Assembly (NCBI GenBank): GCA_964617145.1 | Contig: CAZTVN010000059.1 | Location: 1 to 7,652, forward strand | From: CAZTVN01 sp964617145 | Lineage (GTDB): Bacteria; Patescibacteriota; Gracilibacteria; UBA1369; JACRIC01 | Length of the DNA: 7,652 nucleotides | Reading direction: 5' to 3' | Shown: in pieces, positions 1 through 3,518 of the stretch | Position numbering within the stretch: the stretch's first letter is position 1 | Layout: each line of letters opens with the position of its first letter | Program-made: the position numbers and the translations under genes | The notes under the pieces: model-generated | Told to the model about the DNA's origin: nothing | What the model saw: the letters and a program-made list of their open reading frames with translations, nothing else | Databases searched by the model: none

Positions 1-423
1 TTTCCATTGTGGATTGTCCCATTTTTCAAAGTGAAATTTTGCGCATAATTTCTGCATAGGCAAATTTTCAAAAGCTGTTTCTGTAATAACTCCGATTGCC
101 CCTTTGTTTTTTGCATGATCTATACATTTACCCATGATGGCTTCGCCGATTCCTTGCTTTTGAAAATTTGGGTCAACAATGATTTCACGTATCATAAAAT
201 GATTATCTTCCCACCAATCTCTGTCTATTGAACAAAAAGCAACGAATTCATCAGCCTTTTTTGCAATTAAGTACAGACTATCGGGAAGACTAAAATTTTT
301 CTTTAATAAATCTATCGTTGCTTCTTCGTAAGTGTAAGTGAAATCATTGTATTTGCCTGATCTGTTGCGCAAAATTTCTATTTCGTCCTTATTTTGGACA
401 ATGTAAAAAGTGATTTGATTCAT
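1..423 (-). CDS. GNAT-family N-acetyltransferase, 3' end cut by window edge
   Basis: The frame is open from the ATG at 423 to base 1, giving 141 residues; the end lies outside the window. The product looks like a GCN5-related acetyltransferase that moves an acetyl group from acetyl-CoA to an amine; its substrate cannot be told. The acetyl-CoA loop is clear: residues 83-97 read VDPNFQKQGIGEAIM, with the family signature Q-x-x-G-x-G at Q88, G91 and G93. Before it is a strand-rich stretch (YLIAKKADEFVAFCSID, 51-67), and after it a helix and the strand GVITETAF, then ENLPMQKLCAKFHF, which fits motif B. No Shine-Dalgarno site is seen before the start. By hand count one 60-base line (61-120) is 35% GC. 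It sits directly after a hairpin element and appears to be the cargo of the most distal visible cassette; acetyltransferases are common cargo of integron cassettes. Family sure, function unknown. Confidence 0.85.
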   Translation of the reverse strand, partial: MNQITFYIVQNKDEIEILRNRSGKYNDFTYTYEEATIDLLKKNFSLPDSLYLIAKKADEFVAFCSIDRDWWEDNHFMIREIIVDPNFQKQGIGEAIMGKCIDHAKNKGAIGVITETAFENLPMQKLCAKFHFEKWDNPQWK

Positions 424-460
424 ATTCGTACCAACTTAGAGAATTTTTTATTTCAGACAA
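1..460 (-). mobile_element. Putative gene cassette 3 (GNAT cargo), partial
   Basis: Read on the minus strand, this module begins at the box GTTGTCTGAAAT (461 downward), parallel to GTTAGCTGAAAT and GTTGTGTGAAAT at the starts of the other two modules. Its distal hairpin element is off the left edge. The cassette model predicts that the plus strand just left of the window carries a hairpin whose outer box reads GTTGTCTGA, complementary to this module's own start. Boundary placement assumes strand exchange after the G of the box, as in integrons. Confidence 0.45.
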
Positions 461-575
461 CGTTCCAGAATATGCGATGTTTGCCAGCGGTATAATATGC
501 CCGAAGGGCGACCGCTGGCAAATATGAGTGGAGCGAGGTGCAACCGAGCGAAACCACATATTCTGTGTTAGCTGA
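454..575 (-). repeat. attC-like hairpin element A
   Basis: An imperfect palindrome. The outer stem AGAATATG (467-474) pairs with CATATTCT (557-564). The inner stem TTTGCCAGCGGT (480-491) pairs perfectly with ACCGCTGGCAAA (511-522). The loop holds TATAATATG and a small CCCGAAGGG hairpin (499-508), which on the minus strand is a C(TTCG)G tetraloop. The 3' side contains GCGAGG...CCGAGC (533-549). End boxes on the minus strand are TCAGCTAAC (575-567) and GTTGTCTGA (461-453). These two pair only imperfectly with each other. This layout (two core boxes, inner stem, unpaired bulge GTTCC at 462-466) resembles an integron attC site. It is homologous to element B although the stem sequences differ. Confidence 0.6.
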
Positions 576-608
576 CCCGAAGGGCAAGCGACCAAAGGGA
601 GCGAAGAG
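576..608. repeat. 33-bp insert in one arm of cassette 2
   Basis: This stretch interrupts the left inverted arm between GTTAGCTGA and TCGCAAGAAAAA; the right arm has two bases there. It contains CCCGAAGGGC, the same mini-hairpin found in the loop of hairpin element A (499-508), followed by AAGCGACC and GGAGCGAAGAG, which echo the GCGA-rich side blocks of both elements. It may be a remnant of an older hairpin element or a sequence acting with it. Origin is inference. Confidence 0.4.
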
Positions 609-643
609 TCGCAAGAAAAATCTTTAAAAAGTGGGCGCAATTT

Positions 644-1105
644 TCATCTAACACAATGTTCAGAATAAGATTTTGTTCCAAACAAATTCCTGATACGGTC
701 TCGTGTTTGATAACATGAAATTGTAACAGCTTGCTCGATCAACTCGTTAAGTAAATCTACGCCATGTCGTCTGGGGCCAGCCCAATGCATGCTGTCAAAG
801 CGCGCAACTTCCAGCTCGCAATCTATAATCCCGTCATTATAAAAGCGAACATGGTATTCATTTACACCATCTTCCTGGACTGGAATTGGTTTGATGATTC
901 CGGCTGTTTGCCCTGGAAATACCAGTTGCCATGGAGTTCGCTTAAAACCTTGCGCGCGAAGTTCGTCAAAAAATGAACGCTGAAGATTACCAATTTCATC
1001 TGGTTTAAAATGGCCCCAGACAACTCTTGGCTTAAGCCAACCACATGGATATTGCGTTGCTCCATGATAAAGGTCGGTGACATAATTTAGTGGATCTCTT
1101 TCCAT
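644..1105 (-). CDS. Protein of unknown function, cassette cargo (153 aa)
   Basis: I do not recognise this protein. The ATG at 1105 gives 153 residues and is preferred; a TTG at 1132 would add nine residues (MRAQFSDTN) but lies next to the inverted arm, and neither start has a convincing Shine-Dalgarno site. The protein is soluble and rich in aromatic residues and prolines, without signal peptide or membrane segment. Its middle (IKPIPVQEDGVNEYHVRFYNDG and onward, about 80-105) alternates hydrophobic and charged residues like a beta sheet, and the C-terminal third is helical (GVDLLNELIEQAV). The TGA stop lies against the left inverted arm, so the gene fills the cassette almost end to end. Hand-counted GC over 661-1080 is about 44%, clearly above the neighbouring lipoprotein gene (two sampled 60-base lines near 25%), which suggests a separate origin. 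That the frame is open across the whole cassette is the main support for coding. Confidence 0.6.
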   Translation of the reverse strand: MERDPLNYVTDLYHGATQYPCGWLKPRVVWGHFKPDEIGNLQRSFFDELRAQGFKRTPWQLVFPGQTAGIIKPIPVQEDGVNEYHVRFYNDGIIDCELEVARFDSMHWAGPRRHGVDLLNELIEQAVTISCYQTRDRIRNLFGTKSYSEHCVR

Positions 1106-1156
1106 GTTTGTATCAGAAAATTGCGCCCTCAATATTAACAGGTTTTTCTTGCGATT

Positions 1157-1269
1157 TCAGCTAACGTTCCGCGCATAAGCGAAGTTGTGCAGATGTATAA
1201 TATGCCGAAGGCCACATCTGCACAACTTGCGCGAGGCCTCAGCCGAGCCGTTTATGCGCTGTTGTGTGA
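1157..1269 (-). repeat. attC-like hairpin element B
   Basis: The outer stem GCGCATAA (1171-1178) pairs with TTATGCGC (1252-1259). The inner stem of 15 bases (1182-1196, AAGTTGTGCAGATGT) pairs perfectly with 1214-1228. The loop carries TATAATATG and GCCGAAGGC (1203-1212); the 3' side has GCGAGG...CCGAGC (1231-1247). End boxes on the minus strand are TCACACAAC (1269-1261) and GTTAGCTGA (1165-1157), and an unpaired GTTCC (1166-1170) adjoins the second, as in element A. The stems share no sequence with those of element A, but loop, side blocks and architecture do. This conservation of fold over sequence is typical of attC sites, which recombine as folded single strands. Confidence 0.6.
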
Positions 1270-1286
1270 TGTAGCCAGAAATTTCT
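1261..1286. repeat. Left inverted arm of cassette 1
   Basis: Reads GTTGTGTGATGTAGCC then AGAAATTTCT on the plus strand. Its reverse complement matches 1961-1986 at 24 of 26 positions. It overlaps the outer box of hairpin element B. Confidence 0.8.
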
Positions 1287-1312
1287 ATTCCTTATTATTT
1301 TTCTTTGGCAAT

Positions 1313-1876
1313 TTATTCAATAAATTTAAAAGTGGAAAGGATTTGATTGTATGTTGAATTGTCTAATTTAGTATCATAAGCATCAAAGGTGGGACTAATT
1401 ATATAGGTTTTACTGGCGTGTGATATAAATTTGACAGTAAATTCAAACTCTGCATCTCCGCTAAATAAGTATTTCTGCGCACTGCCATCGTCTCCTTGAA
1501 AGCTAAACCATTTACCATCAAATATCTTGTTTTTTATAAAACTACTTGCTGCTTGTATATCGACAGTAGGAATAATGATGACCTGCACTCCACTTAACAG
1601 TATTCCTAAATCATTGTCATTTTCAATTCCTATTTTATATAAAACTCCATCGCAATCTTTTTGATATGTAACACAAGCTTCTAAGCCAGGATGCCACGAA
1701 CTTGGGTAATTAAACTCAAATCCATACTGCTCATTTTGATACGTTTTCCAATCCACAGCTATTGTAGTGGTATTGCTAGACTGAATTACTGGCGGTTGAC
1801 TAATTATGGGCTGTTGACCACATCCAGCCAGCAAGATTACTCCAAGCAATGAACCTATTGTCACTAGTTTTTTCAT
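1313..1876 (-). CDS. Small secreted lipoprotein (187 aa), function unknown
   Basis: A lipoprotein signal peptide is plain: MKK, a hydrophobic stretch LVTIGSLLGVILLAG, and a lipobox LAGC with the modified cysteine at residue 19, so the mature protein should be lipid-anchored outside the cytoplasmic membrane. A proline/serine/threonine-rich linker (20-40) leads to a compact domain beginning WKTYQNEQYGFEFNYPSSW (43-61) and ending ILSTFKFIE (179-187). This start and end pattern recurs in short lipoproteins of Patescibacteria and resembles the PsbP-like fold, though no function follows. C68 and C75 (in ACVTYQKDCDG) could form a disulfide. The ATG at 1876 is fixed by the signal peptide. No clear Shine-Dalgarno or promoter is seen; TACACT near 1895 (minus strand) is a weak -10 candidate. 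Very AT-rich. It appears to be the cargo of the first cassette. Confidence 0.85.
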   Translation of the reverse strand: MKKLVTIGSLLGVILLAGCGQQPIISQPPVIQSSNTTTIAVDWKTYQNEQYGFEFNYPSSWHPGLEACVTYQKDCDGVLYKIGIENDNDLGILLSGVQVIIIPTVDIQAASSFIKNKIFDGKWFSFQGDDGSAQKYLFSGDAEFEFTVKFISHASKTYIISPTFDAYDTKLDNSTYNQILSTFKFIE

Positions 1877-1960
1877 AGTATTTTGATTAAAAATTTAGAG
1901 TGTATCATGACCCTATGTTCGGCCTAGAATAAATTACCAAAAAAACTTAAAAAAGAAAAA

Positions 1961-1986
1961 AGAAATTTCTGGCTATTTCACACAAC
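1961..1986. repeat. Right inverted arm of cassette 1
   Basis: Reads AGAAATTTCTGGCTATTT then CACACAAC. It is the inverted partner of 1261-1286 and carries the start box GTTGTGTGAAAT on the minus strand. Confidence 0.8.
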
Positions 1987-2219
1987 TACTGCTTATGCGA
2001 AGTGTTTGCGTATATGATCTTCTAATTGTATGTTTATGCGAAGAATTTTGGCTTGCTGGTCTATGGGAAATGTGGTCTTGTTTTGTCAAAAAATAAAAGG
2101 TGTGAAGGAAAAATATTTTTGTGAGGAATTTAAGAACATGCCTTATTATTGCTTTTTTAGTTTCCCCTATTTAAAGTGGGGTTTAAGAGTTTCTTTACTT
2201 TTATTTTCTCCTTTTCAAA
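1987..2219. other. Broken array edge and leader before the MurE-like gene
   Basis: Right after the box at 1978-1986, TACTGCTTATGCGAAGTG (1987-2004) matches the start of a hairpin element (compare GCGCATAAGCGAAGTTGTG at 1171-1189), but no complementary second half follows, so this is half an element. TTATGCGAAG recurs at 1993-2002 and 2034-2043. The rest is AT-rich with no gene I can support. TATGAT (2013-2018) is a possible -10 for the downstream gene but has no good -35. No riboswitch or terminator was recognised. Confidence 0.45.
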
Positions 2220-3518
2220 GTGTTAAAATATCTTCGGAGCATTATTCCCGATACTCATCCATTTCGACTTTTTTATCACAAAATTCTTGCGATTTGTGCG
2301 GCCAGCATTTATAGATTCCCCGCCAATAAACTTACCGTCATTGCCATTACAGGTACCAATGGAAAGACCACAACATGCAATCTTCTTGCCCATATTTTTG
2401 ACGTCGATCATAAAAAAGTTGGTTTAAGTTCGAGTATTTTTTTTCAAGTGGGTAAAAAAAAATGGGCGAATATCACCAAGCAGACCACGGCTTCTCCTTT
2501 TATGTTACAAAAGCTTTTGAGACAAATGGTCAAAAGTGGTTGTCAGTATGCCATTATTGAGACGACTTCTCATGCCATGATTCAATCGAGATTGTTTGGG
2601 ATTAATGTCGATATCGCTGTCCTTACCAATATTATGCGTGATCACCTTGAATACCATGGGAGTTTTCAGAATTATATTGAAGCGAAAGGCAAGCTTTTTT
2701 CTCTTCTTCGGTCTTCTGATCGTAAACCTGGTGTTTCAAAAGTCGCTATTTTCAATCGTGATATTCCTGAATTTGAGTATTTTGATCAATTTGTTGCCGA
2801 CAAAAAAATTACTTATGGTTTGAATAAAAAGGCTTCCTATTACGCCGATAATATCGAACTTAAAGCTCATGAGTCTCGATTTACTTTAAAAATTCCCAAT
2901 GATACCGTTGATATTATTTTTAAAATTCCGGGAAAGTTTAATATTTATAATGCTTTATGCGCTTCGAGCATAGCTCTTGCCTGCGGGGTAAAACTTTCTC
3001 TTATTAAAAAGGCGCTTGAAAGCGCTAAAGGATTTCCTGGGCGATTAGAAGGTATCGATATGGGTCAAAATTTTTCGATTATTGTTGATTATGCCCATAC
3101 CACGGAATCGCTTGAAGCGGTTTTGAAAGTTTTTAAAGAATTGACTTTAGGCAGGCTTATTCTTGTCTTTGGCTGTACCGGTGGAGGGAGAGATAAATTG
3201 AAACGACCCAAAATGGGAGCCGTTGCTCATAAATATGCCGATATCATTATGGTAACGGATGATGATCCTTACGATGAAGATGAATATGAAATTATAGAGC
3301 AGATTTCGAAAGGGATTGATCGAAGGGAAGGAGAAAATTTTTGGAAAGTTATTGATCGAAAAGAAGCGATACGTCTTGCTCTACACATTGCTGAAAAAGG
3401 GGATACGGTTTTGATTACAGGAAAGGGCTGTGAACAGATTATTTGGCTGAAAGAGGGGAAGATTCCTTATGATGATCGTAAAGTTGTTCGTGATGTTTTG
3501 GAGCAAGAAATTTTGTAA
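2220..3518 (+). CDS. murE: MurE-like Mur ligase (UDP-MurNAc-dipeptide amino-acid ligase), N-terminal domain absent
   Basis: A cytoplasmic ATP-dependent Mur ligase, which by family would add the third amino acid of the peptidoglycan stem peptide to UDP-MurNAc-dipeptide. Visible motifs: P-loop GTNGKTTT (45-52), ETTSH (115-119), TNIMRDHLEYHG (136-147), YIEAKGKLF (152-160) whose K156 should be the carbamylated lysine that holds magnesium, NIYNALCAS (241-249), GRLEGID (274-280), DYAHTTESLE (290-299), VFGCTGGGRDKLKRP (316-330). At 432 residues it is shorter than typical MurE (about 490), and the P-loop lies only 45 residues from the start, so the domain that binds the UDP part is missing. The site that reads DNPR in diaminopimelate-adding enzymes is DDPY (348-351), and GKGHE is GKGCE (401-405), so the amino acid added is probably not meso-diaminopimelate. 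GTG at 2220 fits the N-terminus of patescibacterial relatives; no Shine-Dalgarno is seen. The last 52 bases overlap the convergent ATPase gene. Confidence 0.85.
   Translation: MLKYLRSIIPDTHPFRLFYHKILAICAASIYRFPANKLTVIAITGTNGKTTTCNLLAHIFDVDHKKVGLSSSIFFQVGKKKWANITKQTTASPFMLQKLLRQMVKSGCQYAIIETTSHAMIQSRLFGINVDIAVLTNIMRDHLEYHGSFQNYIEAKGKLFSLLRSSDRKPGVSKVAIFNRDIPEFEYFDQFVADKKITYGLNKKASYYADNIELKAHESRFTLKIPNDTVDIIFKIPGKFNIYNALCASSIALACGVKLSLIKKALESAKGFPGRLEGIDMGQNFSIIVDYAHTTESLEAVLKVFKELTLGRLILVFGCTGGGRDKLKRPKMGAVAHKYADIIMVTDDDPYDEDEYEIIEQISKGIDRREGENFWKVIDRKEAIRLALHIAEKGDTVLITGKGCEQIIWLKEGKIPYDDRKVVRDVLEQEIL

Larger units (their letters stand above)
461..1164 (-). mobile_element. Putative gene cassette 2 (unknown cargo, 704 bp)
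   Basis: On the minus strand the module starts with GTTAGCTGA (1165-1157), then the gene, then TCAGCTAAC (575-567), then hairpin A. The start and end boxes are exact 9-base complements. Further arms also match in order: 609-620 (TCGCAAGAAAAA) with 1143-1154, and 633-645 (GGGCGCAATTTTC) with 1116-1128, separated by diverged 12/14-base spacers. The left arm carries a 33-base insert (576-608) where the right arm has only AA. Length and one-gene content fit an integron cassette. The long arms do not belong to the classical description, so a transposon-like unit with terminal inverted repeats is the alternative. Confidence 0.55.
1165..1985 (-). mobile_element. Putative gene cassette 1 (lipoprotein cargo, 821 bp)
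   Basis: On the minus strand the module starts with GTTGTGTGAAAT (1986 downward), then the lipoprotein gene, then TCACACAAC, then hairpin element B. The ends are inverted copies of each other over 26 bases (1261-1286 against 1961-1986), with 24 matching; the innermost ten bases, AGAAATTTCT, are themselves a palindrome. The exact 9-base complement between start box and end box is the core support for a cassette. Strand and order (gene, then hairpin) agree with the other modules. Confidence 0.55.

Noticed and set aside
389..640. 83-codon minus-strand frame across hairpin element A
   Set aside because: It runs through a non-coding palindrome and the start of the acetyltransferase in a different frame; the translation is low-complexity noise.
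454..1286. CRISPR array made of the repeated elements
   Set aside because: Only two elements, with dissimilar stems, separated by about 700 bases containing a gene; no uniform repeat and spacer pattern.
2030..2314. 94-codon plus-strand frame before and into the MurE-like gene
   Set aside because: It overlaps the start of the ligase in another frame, has an odd Cys/Ser/Phe-rich composition and no recognisable domain or ribosome site.
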